A DNA stretch of 25,883 nt from Hyphomicrobiales bacterium (GTDB lineage Bacteria > Pseudomonadota > Alphaproteobacteria > Rhizobiales > Devosiaceae): the NCBI GenBank assembly GCA_027082895.1, contig JALWTJ010000155.1:1-25883 (forward strand). Direction: 5' to 3'. The position numbers and the translations under genes were made by a program. Shown one piece after another: positions 8,167 through 15,621 of this stretch (the stretch's first letter is position 1; every line of letters begins with the position of its first letter). The notes under the pieces are model-generated. The model was not told where the DNA came from. It saw only the letters and a list, made by a program, of their open reading frames with translations, and did no database searches.

Positions 8167-9147
8167 TCAGGCCTTGACCGGTTCGAACTGGCCGTGGGGA
8201 CGGAAGCGCCACATGTAGGTGGGCAGGATGGCTTCCATGGTCTCCGGCTCGATGCCAAAGGCGGCGAGGGTCCGCCGGTCGGCCACTGCCCCCTCGGAAA
8301 CGATCATGTCCGAATTCCAGCGGTTGACCAGGTCCACCGTCAGCCAGGGGTTGGGCACCCATTGCACGAAAGACGCCTTGAGGCGGGCAAGGGAAGCGGG
8401 AACCTTCAGGCGGATCCGGTTGCGCTGGGTGACCTGAAGGGTCAGATCGATCAGTTCGGACATGGTGCGGACATCGGCGCCGCCCAACTCGTAGATACGC
8501 CCGGCGCGCACACGCCCGTTCACGGCCCGGGCCACCGCCTCGGCCACATCAACAACAAACACGGGCTGCTGGCGATGGTCGGCTCCAATCACCGGCATGA
8601 AGGGGAACATCTGGGCCCAAGTACCGAAACGGGTGAAAAACTGGTCGTTCTCGCCAAACATGGCGCCCGGCCGCAGGATGATGGCACGCGGGTACGCTTC
8701 AAGCACCGCCTGGTCGCCCAGGGCCCGGGAAACAAGGTCCGCACTGGCGGATTGTGTATCGGCCCCCAGTTCCGATATGTGAATGAGGGAGGGAACCCCC
8801 GCAGCAGCAGCGGCCTTTGCGACATTTTGTGCACCGCGTGTGTGCACGGCCCGGAAACGCTGACGGCCGGATTCGTACCAGATGCCGGCCAGGTTGACCA
8901 CGCAGGCAGCACCCTTGACCGCCCGGGCCACGGATTCGGCATTGCGCACATTTACCTGCACAAGGGCAATCTGGCCCACGCTACCCAAGGGCAGCAGATG
9001 CCCGGCCAGGTCGGGGCGGCGTACGCCGATGCGCATGCGGAAGCCCTGCCGGGCCAGCTTCTGCACCAGGTGGGAGCCGACAAGACCGGATCCGCCAATG
9101 ATGGTAATCAGTTGCGGGTCGCCGGTGGGAGTGGTTGCGTGGGGCAT
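8167..9147 (-). CDS. Complex I NDUFA9-subunit-family NAD(P)-binding protein
   Basis: A 326-residue atypical SDR resembling the NDUFA9/39-kDa accessory subunit of respiratory complex I, which alphaproteobacteria also carry. The dinucleotide loop GGSGLVGSHLVQ lies at residues 18-29, followed by the basic VRRPD after the second strand (suggesting NADP(H) preference). VNLAGI and HISELGAD replace the usual catalytic YxxxK, so it is probably a structural or quinone-linked protein rather than a dehydrogenase. ILRPGAMFGENDQFF matches the family's conserved mid-region. The ATG at 9147 has GGAG 7-8 bases upstream; a reading to 9270 adds 41 residues without fold. The gene stands alone between metY and tRNA-Leu. 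Confidence 0.87.
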   Translation of the reverse strand: MPHATTPTGDPQLITIIGGSGLVGSHLVQKLARQGFRMRIGVRRPDLAGHLLPLGSVGQIALVQVNVRNAESVARAVKGAACVVNLAGIWYESGRQRFRAVHTRGAQNVAKAAAAAGVPSLIHISELGADTQSASADLVSRALGDQAVLEAYPRAIILRPGAMFGENDQFFTRFGTWAQMFPFMPVIGADHRQQPVFVVDVAEAVARAVNGRVRAGRIYELGGADVRTMSELIDLTLQVTQRNRIRLKVPASLARLKASFVQWVPNPWLTVDLVNRWNSDMIVSEGAVADRRTLAAFGIEPETMEAILPTYMWRFRPHGQFEPVKA

Positions 9148-9295
9148 GAAAGTTCTCCGGGTGGGATTGTCCGGGGCGGGTTCACGGACAAAGCCATGCC
9201 CGTGAGGCCCGATATCTGTTACCCATTCGCCCGGGCCTTGTCGAGGGGCAAAGGGAAGCAGGAGAGACAAATTTCACTTTTGCTCACCGGGGGAA

Positions 9296-9324
9296 TTGAC
9301 AAGCGCTGCGCTGCGCCCTAGTGA
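9296..9324 (+). promoter_or_regulatory. Sigma-70-type promoter of tRNA-Leu
   Basis: A perfect -35 TTGACA (9296-9301), a 17-base GC-rich spacer and a -10-like TAGTGA (9319-9324) end 27 bases before the first base of the tRNA. Position and spacing fit a strong constitutive tRNA promoter. Confidence 0.75.
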
Positions 9325-9351
9325 ACGGCGTCGAATACGCCCCGACAGTTT

Positions 9352-9438
9352 GCCCAGGTGGCGGAATTGGTAGACGCGCTAGCTTCAGGTGCTAGTTTCT
9401 GTATGGAAGTGGAGGTTCGAGTCCTCTCCTGGGCACCA
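9352..9438 (+). tRNA. tRNA-Leu (anticodon CAG)
   Basis: An 87-base class II tRNA. The acceptor stem is GCCCAGG (9352-9358) with CCTGGGC (9428-9434), then discriminator A and an encoded CCA (9436-9438). The anticodon stem-loop is CTAGC-TTCAGGT-GCTAG with anticodon CAG, reading CUG leucine codons. A long variable arm follows, as required for leucine tRNAs, and the T arm contains GGTTCGAGTCC. No integrase or obvious copy of its 3' end is visible nearby. Confidence 0.97.
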
Positions 9439-9666
9439 TTGTCCCGATTGACATTCTTTCATTTGCACACGCCGCGTTCCGCTTTGCGAGATGGTTGACA
9501 AACGGGGTTCGCGGTTCAACGCATCTCTTTGGGAATGTGGACCGGAACAACATGGCATTTCTGAACGCTGCCATCGTTTTTCGGATTCTTGACTTCTTGC
9601 AAACGTTCACCGGTGCGCGTGCTTCGGGCGCGCGTTGCTGCAACGCTGCAACGGCAGGTCCGGCTT

Positions 9667-10005
9667 CTATGTTTCACACAGGTCTGAGCGTGTGATGAAC
9701 CGTTTGCCCCGGCCATTGTCCAATGAAAACATGCCCCCCTGCCCATTGACTACATCGATGGTCAGGCGCGTGTGCTTCCATTTTTCATACTGGGCGGCCC
9801 CGATATAAAAAGGCATGCCGCCGATCTCGCCCATCTGCACATCATGGTCAGCAATGATCAAATCACCTTCGGCGTAACACATGGGCGCAGACCCGTCGCA
9901 ACACCCGCCGGACTGGTGAAAAATCACCGGCCCGTGCTCTGCAACAATTTCCCTGATAAGCTGCAGGGCTGCCTCGGTTGCCTGAACTTGTTCTGCCACC
10001 TTCAT
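9667..10005 (-). CDS. DUF779 family protein
   Basis: A 112-residue protein of the DUF779 family, whose genes commonly sit beside AldB/ExaC-type aldehyde dehydrogenases; its biochemical role is not established to my knowledge. The signature HQSGGCCDGSAPMCY (paired Cys plus a third Cys) suggests metal or redox chemistry, and YEKWKHTRLTIDVV and MFSLDNGRGKRFI are also conserved in the family. GGGAG abuts the ATG at 10005, which is too close for a normal ribosome site. The GTG two codons downstream (9999) has ideal 6-base spacing and may be the true start. The gene follows the aldehyde dehydrogenase by 54 bases, with a terminator-like hairpin between them. Confidence 0.9.
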   Translation of the reverse strand: MKVAEQVQATEAALQLIREIVAEHGPVIFHQSGGCCDGSAPMCYAEGDLIIADHDVQMGEIGGMPFYIGAAQYEKWKHTRLTIDVVNGQGGMFSLDNGRGKRFITRSDLCET

Positions 10006-10016
10006 CTCCCGGAATC

Positions 10017-10043
10017 AAAAGGGGCGCAGTCATTCCGCGCCCC
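10017..10043 (-). terminator. Intra-operon attenuator/terminator between aldehyde dehydrogenase and DUF779
   Basis: GGGGCGC (10021-10027) pairs with GCGCCCC (10037-10043) across a 9-base loop. Read on the minus strand the stem is followed at once by TTTT (10020-10017). It sits after the aldehyde dehydrogenase stop and before the DUF779 start, so it should reduce transcription into DUF779. Confidence 0.75.
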
Positions 10044-10059
10044 TATCCTAGACCTGTGC

Positions 10060-11550
10060 TCAGAAGAAACCAAGCTTGTTCGGATTATAGCTGACCAGAA
10101 GGTTCTTGGTCTGCTGGTAATGATTGAGCATCATCAGGTGGTTTTCGCGCCCAACGCCAGACTGCTTGTAACCACCGAAGGCCGCATGGGCCGGATACGC
10201 ATGGTAACAATTGGTCCAGACACGGCCTGCCTTGATGGCCCGCCCCATACGATAGGCCCGGTTCATGTCGCGGGTCCAGACACCGGCACCAAGACCATAA
10301 AGTGTATCATTGGCGATCTCCAAGGCCTCTTCATCCGTCTTGAAGGTGGTGACCGAAAGAATCGGACCGAAGATTTCCTCCTGGAAAATCCGCATGTTGT
10401 TTGTACCCTTGAACACGGTTGGCTGAATATAGTAGCCGCCGGAAGGGGTTTTCCCGGACTGAACCGGACCACCACCAATCAGCACTTCAGCGCCTTCCTT
10501 GCGCCCGATATCAATGTAGGACATGATTTTTTCGAACTGCTCCTGGGAAGCCTGTGCACCAACCATGGTGTTCATGTCGAGGGGATCCCCCTGAGCGATG
10601 GCTTCAATGCGCTCAATGCATTTTTCCATGAATGCGTCATAGATATCTTCGTGAATCAGGGCGCGACTCGGGCAGGTGCATACCTCCCCCTGGTTGAAAG
10701 CAAACAGCACGAGACCTTCGATCGCCTTGTCCAGAAAGGCATCATCGGCATCCATGATGTCCTTGAAGAATATGTTGGGTGATTTTCCACCCAGTTCCAC
10801 CGTGCTGGGAATGATGTTGGCCGCCGCATACTGCATGATCAGACGACCGGTCGTTGTCTCGCCGGTGAACGCAATCTTGGCAATGCGGGTACTGGAAGCG
10901 AGGGGTTTGCCCGCTTCGAGCCCAAACCCGTTCACGATGTTCAGCACACCGGGAGGCAACAGGTCCGCAATCAGTTCCATCAGTACAAGAATGGAAGCGG
11001 GTGTCTGTTCCGCCGGCTTCAGAACCACGCAATTGCCAGCGGCCAAGGCAGGCGCCAGTTTCCAGGCCGCCATCAGGATGGGAAAGTTCCACGGAATGAT
11101 CTGACCCACGACACCCAGCGGTTCATGGAAATGATAGGCCACCGTATCCTCGTCAAGCTGGCTCAGGGAACCTTCCTGGGCGCGAATGACACCCGCAAAG
11201 TAGCGGAAATGATCAACGGACAGGGGAATGTCTGCAGCCGTCGTTTCACGAATGGGCTTTCCATTGTCCCAGGTTTCCGCCTCAGCCAGCAGGTCCAGAT
11301 TGTCTTCGATCACCTGTGCGATTTTGTTGACAATCAGTGAACGTTCGGCAACGGAAGTCGCTCCCCAGGCATCCTTTGCAGCATGTGCCGCATCGAGTGC
11401 CAATTCAATGTCCTTGTGATTGGAACGTGGAACCTGACAAAGAACCGACCCGTTCACTGGCGTCGTGTTGTCAAAGTATTTGCCGTCGACAGGCGGTACC
11501 CACTTGCCGCCGATATAGTTTTCATACTTTTCCTTGAATGTGAAAGCCAT
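10060..11550 (-). CDS. NAD-dependent aldehyde dehydrogenase (AldB/ExaC/AcoD type)
   Basis: A 496-residue aldehyde dehydrogenase that oxidises acetaldehyde or related short aldehydes to acids with NAD(P). Catalytic features are PWNFP (N155), KPAEQTP (K178), FTGETTTG (coenzyme loop), VELGGKSP (general base E252) and the nucleophile in GEVCTC (C291). The overall wording and the neighbouring DUF779 and AcoR-like genes match the AcoD/ExaC group involved in ethanol or acetoin breakdown. An excellent ribosome site, AGAGGAGG, precedes the ATG at 11550. Base composition (about 47-52% GC in sampled lines) is lower than in the flanking genes. It could also supply the aldehyde step of putrescine breakdown, for which no dedicated puuC is visible, but that is only a possibility. 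Confidence 0.93.
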   Translation of the reverse strand: MAFTFKEKYENYIGGKWVPPVDGKYFDNTTPVNGSVLCQVPRSNHKDIELALDAAHAAKDAWGATSVAERSLIVNKIAQVIEDNLDLLAEAETWDNGKPIRETTAADIPLSVDHFRYFAGVIRAQEGSLSQLDEDTVAYHFHEPLGVVGQIIPWNFPILMAAWKLAPALAAGNCVVLKPAEQTPASILVLMELIADLLPPGVLNIVNGFGLEAGKPLASSTRIAKIAFTGETTTGRLIMQYAAANIIPSTVELGGKSPNIFFKDIMDADDAFLDKAIEGLVLFAFNQGEVCTCPSRALIHEDIYDAFMEKCIERIEAIAQGDPLDMNTMVGAQASQEQFEKIMSYIDIGRKEGAEVLIGGGPVQSGKTPSGGYYIQPTVFKGTNNMRIFQEEIFGPILSVTTFKTDEEALEIANDTLYGLGAGVWTRDMNRAYRMGRAIKAGRVWTNCYHAYPAHAAFGGYKQSGVGRENHLMMLNHYQQTKNLLVSYNPNKLGFF

Positions 11551-11641
11551 TGGGTTTTCCTCCTCTGGTTAAATTGAGGAAGCAATGGTGGATGCACGGG
11601 GAAACTCCGTCACCTGCTCGTCGGCGGATCTACACGAGAAA

Positions 11642-11659
11642 TGTCGCAAACTTGCGACA
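11642..11659. promoter_or_regulatory. 18-bp perfect palindrome, probable operator of the aldehyde dehydrogenase operon
   Basis: TGTCGCAAACTTGCGACA has 8-base arms that are exact inverted repeats around AC. It lies 92-109 bases upstream of the aldehyde dehydrogenase start, where an upstream activator site is expected. The most likely binder is the AcoR-like protein encoded just beyond it. No clear -24/-12 (sigma-54) promoter is visible. Confidence 0.7.
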
Positions 11660-11745
11660 CATGACAGGGTTAATATCCTTTTCGCGGAACGTTTCTCACG
11701 AGGTGTACTTCCGGAAGATACGGCAAGTGCAACGGAAAACCTGTT

Positions 11746-12726
11746 TCAGCAGTCGATCTTGAGATATTTGATCTTTCGATGCAGCGTGGCGCGACTGACG
11801 CCCAAGGCCCTGGCTGCTGCTGAAACATTGCCATTCTGCCGAGCCAGGGCCTGAAGAATCGTGCGCCGCCCGGCCTGAGAATACTGGCTCGCATCGTTGA
11901 CCTGCTGGCCATAGAGCAGGCTCAACGGCAACGGCTTTTTCAGATCATCATCATTCAGGCCAAACAGGCGCCGTGCCGCCCGCGTGGCTCCAACCACCAT
12001 GTCGTCCCGGTCCACAGCCACCAGCGAAACCCCTTGCTGGCCACAATGTGCTCTTCCGAAGTCCTGGGGTGCGTTGGCCAACACGATCCGTGCATCACTG
12101 AACTTGTATTCAAAATGCGCCGCCTCGATCTGGCGCGCTGCATCCAACACCGTCATGGAAACCAGACGGGAAAAGCCGGCACTCATGTCGGAGCGACACG
12201 AAGAGACATCAAGCACCGCTATCAGGTTTCCTTCATGATCGAAGATTGGCGCGGCCGAACAGGACAGCCCGGTATTCTTTACATGAAAATGCTGGTCCAT
12301 GTGGATGGTGAGCGCGCGTTCTTCAACAATGCTGGTACCAATCCCGTTGGTCCCTTCATGGCTTTCACTCCATACCGTTCCGGTCCATAAACCCCATTCC
12401 TTGAAGGTCACGTCATCACCGGCGGCCCCGCGCCGATCCACCGGTATACCATTTCTGTCCGCCAGCAAGACACAGCAACCATCGCACCCCACCGCCTGAT
12501 AAAGTCGGTCAAGGCTGGTTTGCGCCGTGTCTACAAGTGGTCCGAGCCGCTCACAGGCCTGTTTGAACTCATCAGCGGACAATCGGTGGGGAGCATGGGT
12601 TCGGCACGGCTCGAGCCGGTGCACATTTGCCGAACGCTGCCAGGATGCCGCGACAAAGTCATGGGCGGCGACATCGGCCTGCAGCGCCCGATCGATCTTT
12701 TCTTCGTGATGCTTTGCTGTTTGCAT
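11746..12726 (-). CDS. AcoR-like GAF/Fis-HTH transcriptional regulator lacking the AAA+ domain
   Basis: A 326-residue regulator. The N-terminus (SWQRSANVHRLEP) and the GAF region (about residues 70-200, with HEGTNGIGTS and SCSAAPIFDHEG) closely resemble AcoR, the activator of acetoin and alcohol catabolism. A PAS-like stretch (232-270) leads straight into a Fis-type helix-turn-helix (286-323: NGNVSAAARALGVSRATLHRKI). The roughly 240-residue AAA+ sigma-54 activator domain of classical AcoR (with GAFTGA) is missing, and the join is in frame with no sign of decay. It therefore cannot drive sigma-54 open-complex formation and probably acts at sigma-70 promoters. GGGGAG six bases upstream supports the start. 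It precedes the aldehyde dehydrogenase on the same strand with a 195-base gap. Confidence 0.88.
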   Translation of the reverse strand: MQTAKHHEEKIDRALQADVAAHDFVAASWQRSANVHRLEPCRTHAPHRLSADEFKQACERLGPLVDTAQTSLDRLYQAVGCDGCCVLLADRNGIPVDRRGAAGDDVTFKEWGLWTGTVWSESHEGTNGIGTSIVEERALTIHMDQHFHVKNTGLSCSAAPIFDHEGNLIAVLDVSSCRSDMSAGFSRLVSMTVLDAARQIEAAHFEYKFSDARIVLANAPQDFGRAHCGQQGVSLVAVDRDDMVVGATRAARRLFGLNDDDLKKPLPLSLLYGQQVNDASQYSQAGRRTILQALARQNGNVSAAARALGVSRATLHRKIKYLKIDC

Positions 12727-12979
12727 TCATGCTCCCCGGGCACATGAAACATCCGACGCTCTCTTGTCACCCGACATTTGCCGGCAAAGGCCGATCTGTC
12801 ATGTGAAAACCCTGTCCAACAATACCCGATCATCCCCTGCCATCAAGTCCGGCGCTGTCCGCCGATCCAGCCGAGTCGAAAAAACGGCAGGGGAGCGTTC
12901 CGGAAGTGATGGTCCCGCATCCATGTTTTCCCGCAGCGTTTCCGTGGCAATACCGTACGTTACTTTCACATAGAACGTT
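12727..12979. other. Intergenic region between the AcoR-like regulator and the cupin gene
   Basis: I see no convincing gene in these 253 bases. They contain a perfect 9-base inverted repeat, TCCCCTGCC (12833-12841) and GGCAGGGGA (12886-12894), and a small dyad TGTCACCCGACA (12765-12776) about 40 bases upstream of the regulator start that could serve in autoregulation. Confidence 0.4.
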
Positions 12980-13372
12980 TCATTCCTTGCCCGAAATGCT
13001 CTTGCTATCCCCCTCAAGGGGCCGGTAGCAGGATGGTTCAAACCGGGGGCGGCAGATCACCAGGAATATCAGGTCATCCGGGCCGGTATTCCGGATGCGC
13101 TGGGGATGATCGGGGGCAATGGCCACGCAGTCACCGGCCTTTACGGGAAAGGCAGGGGCAGTGCCATCGTCCATTTCGCCCGTTCCCTTCTCGATCAGAT
13201 AAGTCTCGGCGGTTCCCATAAGGCAATGCAGTTCGGTGGTTACTCCTCTCTCCACCCGGCAGCGGGCAATGGAGAGGTCGGGGGAGGCAGAATCGTTGAG
13301 AATCTCGTCAATATGGCAGCGTTCACGGGTAAAGAACGCGGCTGAATTATTACGGCCTATCCTGGTCAGCAT
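12980..13372 (-). CDS. Small single-domain cupin (possible methylthio-sugar sulfurylase relative)
   Basis: A 130-residue single-domain cupin. Motif 1 reads RVERGVTTELHCLMGTAE followed by YLIEKGTGEM; motif 2 reads VKAGDCVAIAPDHPQRIRN and ends LIFLVICRPRF. Candidate metal ligands are the His of ELHCL, the Glu of TAETY and the His of PDHPQ. In overall size and in the segments EILND...SIARCRV and F..ICRPRF..., it reminds me of the Rhodospirillum rubrum cupin that splits methylthioxylulose-5-phosphate into methanethiol and deoxyxylulose-5-phosphate; this is from memory and unverified. The ATG at 13372 follows CAGGGA with 8-base spacing; an upstream TTG at 13393 is less likely. It is divergent from the deaminase/phosphorylase operon, sharing 114 bases of control DNA. 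Confidence 0.75.
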   Translation of the reverse strand: MLTRIGRNNSAAFFTRERCHIDEILNDSASPDLSIARCRVERGVTTELHCLMGTAETYLIEKGTGEMDDGTAPAFPVKAGDCVAIAPDHPQRIRNTGPDDLIFLVICRPRFEPSCYRPLEGDSKSISGKE

Positions 13373-13414
13373 ACGGTAATTCCCTGAAAACAAATGAATA
13401 ACCGAAATTCTACA

Positions 13415-13442
13415 TTGTCAAACACGGCTCTGTCGATATATC
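13415..13442 (+). promoter_or_regulatory. Putative promoter of the deaminase operon
   Basis: TTGTCA (13415-13420), a 16-base spacer and TATATC (13437-13442) form a sigma-70-like pair 44 bases before the start codon. The -10 lies inside GATATATCA, the same 9-mer found at the puuA promoter with identical spacing. Confidence 0.5.
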
Positions 13443-13486
13443 AATTGAGCCGGGTTGGAACGTGACACGCCAAACCGGGGGGCCGC

Positions 13487-14788
13487 ATGCTTGTTGTCAA
13501 GAACGCCACGATTGTTACCTGTAATGCGAACCACGCGGTCATCGAAAAAGGTGCGCTCGTGGCCCGGGGCGGTCGGCTGACCTTCGTGGGAAAGCAACAG
13601 GATCTGCCCCCCCATGGGGGCGCCCAGATCCTTGATGCCAAGGGTGATATCATCATGCCCGGGCTGATCAACATGCATGCCCATTGCGGGGACAGCCTGT
13701 TTCGCGGGCTGGTGGAAGACCTGCCTCTTGAACCATGGCTGCAAACGGTCTGGAAAGCGGAAGCGGCCATTCTTGGCAGCCGGGAAAACTGCGCCCTTGG
13801 TACCCGACTGGGCATTGCCGAACTGCTTCTGGGCGGTGTCACCTGTGTCATGGACATGTTCTGGCATTGCGAGACAGGCTTCGAGGCGGCGCGGGAGGCC
13901 GATATTCGCTGGGCATCAGGGGAAATCTTCTTCGACATGCCCGGCATGGACGGCTATCAGAGTGCGGACCGGCCGGAACGGGCAAGAGCCATGTTCGCAC
14001 AGCATGATGAACTGGTGGGCGTTCTGCCCCACGGCACTTATACGGTTGGCCCGGAAAACCTGAAGCTGGCACGGGACATCAGCCGCCAGCACGGGGGATT
14101 CTTCTGTACCCATGCGGCTGAAACAGCACAGGAGCAAGCCATTATCCGGAAAAGATATGGCAGAAGCGTGCTTCACCACCTGCATGATCTGGACCTTCTG
14201 GGCGCCTCAACGGTTCTGGCCCATTGCGTGCATGTGGATGACAGTGAAATCGGGCTCATGGCGGAAACGGGCACCCATATGGTGCACAACCCCATGTCCA
14301 ACCTGAAGCTGGCGTCCGGATTTGCACCGGTTCCGGAAATGCTGGCGGCGGGAATCAACGTAACCCTTGGCACGGACGGCCCGATCAGCGGCAACGACAT
14401 GGACATGTGGCTCGCCATGCGCCTGGCAGCCACCCTGCACAAGGCCCGTTCGGGGGATGCAACCGCCGTTTCCACCCGACAGGTCCTGCACATGGCCACC
14501 CTTTGCGGAGCAAGTGCCCTTGGTGCAGAAAAAGACCTTGGATCCCTTGAAAAAGGCAAGCGGGCTGACTTTATACGAGTCGAGACGGGGAGCGTTCATG
14601 CGCTGCCCCTGTTCGATGCGATCACCCACCTTGTCTATTCCACCAACCGGCAGGACGTCCGGGATGTCTTTGTTGGTGGCCGGCGGGTCGTGCACGACCG
14701 CAAGATTACCACCCTAGACACCGACAAACTGAAAGAGAAGATCAAGCAGCTTGTGCCGGACATTGCGGCGAGCCTGAAAGAACAATAA
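13487..14788 (+). CDS. Amidohydrolase, MTA/SAH-deaminase-like (AtzA/MtaD family)
   Basis: A 433-residue metal-dependent hydrolase that probably deaminates an adenine-type nucleoside such as methylthioadenosine or S-adenosylhomocysteine. The metal site is visible: HAH (H64, H66), H209 in CTHAAET with likely catalytic E212, H246 in LAHCVHV, and D297 in LGTDGPISGND. Other family elements are LFRGLVEDLPLEPWL and MVHNPMSNLKLASG. The C-terminal beta segment (GKRADFIRVE, RRVVHDRKI) completes the composite domain. The start has GGGG five bases upstream. The stop shares one base with the start of the purine nucleoside phosphorylase gene (TAATG), which favours a nucleoside substrate over a triazine or guanine. 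The exact substrate is unproven. Confidence 0.83.
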   Translation: MLVVKNATIVTCNANHAVIEKGALVARGGRLTFVGKQQDLPPHGGAQILDAKGDIIMPGLINMHAHCGDSLFRGLVEDLPLEPWLQTVWKAEAAILGSRENCALGTRLGIAELLLGGVTCVMDMFWHCETGFEAAREADIRWASGEIFFDMPGMDGYQSADRPERARAMFAQHDELVGVLPHGTYTVGPENLKLARDISRQHGGFFCTHAAETAQEQAIIRKRYGRSVLHHLHDLDLLGASTVLAHCVHVDDSEIGLMAETGTHMVHNPMSNLKLASGFAPVPEMLAAGINVTLGTDGPISGNDMDMWLAMRLAATLHKARSGDATAVSTRQVLHMATLCGASALGAEKDLGSLEKGKRADFIRVETGSVHALPLFDAITHLVYSTNRQDVRDVFVGGRRVVHDRKITTLDTDKLKEKIKQLVPDIAASLKEQ

Positions 14789-15621
14789 TGAAAAACAATT
14801 TTTCCCAACGCCTGAAAACGGCCATGGACAGCATCCGTGCGCAAACCGACCTGAAGGCCGATCTGGCCATCGTCATTGGCAGTGGCCTGCAATCCGTGCT
14901 GGATCAGGTCACGGTCGCGCACCGGATCCATTATTCCGACATTGCCGAGTTTCCGGTCTCCAGCGCCCCCTCCCACGCAGGCGAACTGATCTTTGGCACT
15001 CTGGCGGGACGCGACGTGGTGGCCATGAACGGCCGGGTGCATCTTTACGAAGGGCACAGTTCGGATGACATCGTTCTGCCCATCTATGCCCTGGCACAAC
15101 TGGGTGCACAAACCGTGGTGATTACCAACGCTTCGGGGGGGCTGCGGGCGGACCTGAACATCGGTGTGCCGGTGCTGATTGCGGACCAGTTGAACTTTAC
15201 CGGGCAACACCCCCTTGCCGGGCCGAACGATAATGAACTGGGAAAGCGTTTTCCGGACATGTCACGGCTGTACGACCGGCAATTGCGCGACATGGCGCGA
15301 AAGGTTGCCCAGGACATGGGGGACCGGCTGGCATCGGGCATCTATGCTGCCATCCATGGCCCCGAATTCGAAACCAATGCGGAACGCCGTTTCCTGCGCA
15401 TGGCGGGGGGGGACATGGTGGGCATGTCTTCAGCGCTTGAAGCTGCCGCGGCCCGGCATGCGGGCATGCGGGTGCTGGGGTTTTCGGTGATTACCAACTC
15501 GGCAACAGGGGGGCCGGAACAGCAACCGGATTCCATCGAGGAAGTACTGGAAAATGCCGGTATCGGAGCACCAGTCGTGGAAAAGGTGATCATTGAAATG
15601 GTTCGACGGGACCTGCTGTGA
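14788..15621 (+). CDS. Purine nucleoside phosphorylase (trimeric PNP/MTAP family)
   Basis: Splits a purine nucleoside with phosphate into base and ribose-1-phosphate (or its 5-methylthio form). The 277-residue protein carries the phosphate loop GSGLQS (residues 31-36), RVHLYEGH (H85), TNASGGLR (115-120), GPEFET (E195) and VGMSS (M213). The position that sets base preference reads FSVITNS (N237), matching Asn243 of human PNP and not the Asp of MTAP. This predicts 6-oxopurines (inosine, guanosine or methylthioinosine), in line with a deaminase acting first. The ATG overlaps the amidohydrolase stop and the stop overlaps the next start by four bases, so the three genes form one tight operon. Confidence 0.92.
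   Translation: MKNNFSQRLKTAMDSIRAQTDLKADLAIVIGSGLQSVLDQVTVAHRIHYSDIAEFPVSSAPSHAGELIFGTLAGRDVVAMNGRVHLYEGHSSDDIVLPIYALAQLGAQTVVITNASGGLRADLNIGVPVLIADQLNFTGQHPLAGPNDNELGKRFPDMSRLYDRQLRDMARKVAQDMGDRLASGIYAAIHGPEFETNAERRFLRMAGGDMVGMSSALEAAAARHAGMRVLGFSVITNSATGGPEQQPDSIEEVLENAGIGAPVVEKVIIEMVRRDLL

Noticed and set aside
9411..9438. An att site at the tRNA-Leu 3' end
   Set aside because: No direct repeat of the T-arm/acceptor sequence and no integrase were seen in the downstream 3.5 kb.
11551..11641. A sigma-54 (-24/-12) promoter before the aldehyde dehydrogenase, suggested by TTGCT on the minus strand
   Set aside because: The -12 half fits but the required GG of the -24 element is absent, and the local regulator lacks the AAA+ domain needed for sigma-54.
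12799..13041. An 80-codon minus-strand reading frame in the gap between the cupin and the AcoR-like regulator
   Set aside because: It overlaps the cupin 3' end in another frame, has no ribosome site or recognisable fold, and looks like chance coding in high-GC DNA.
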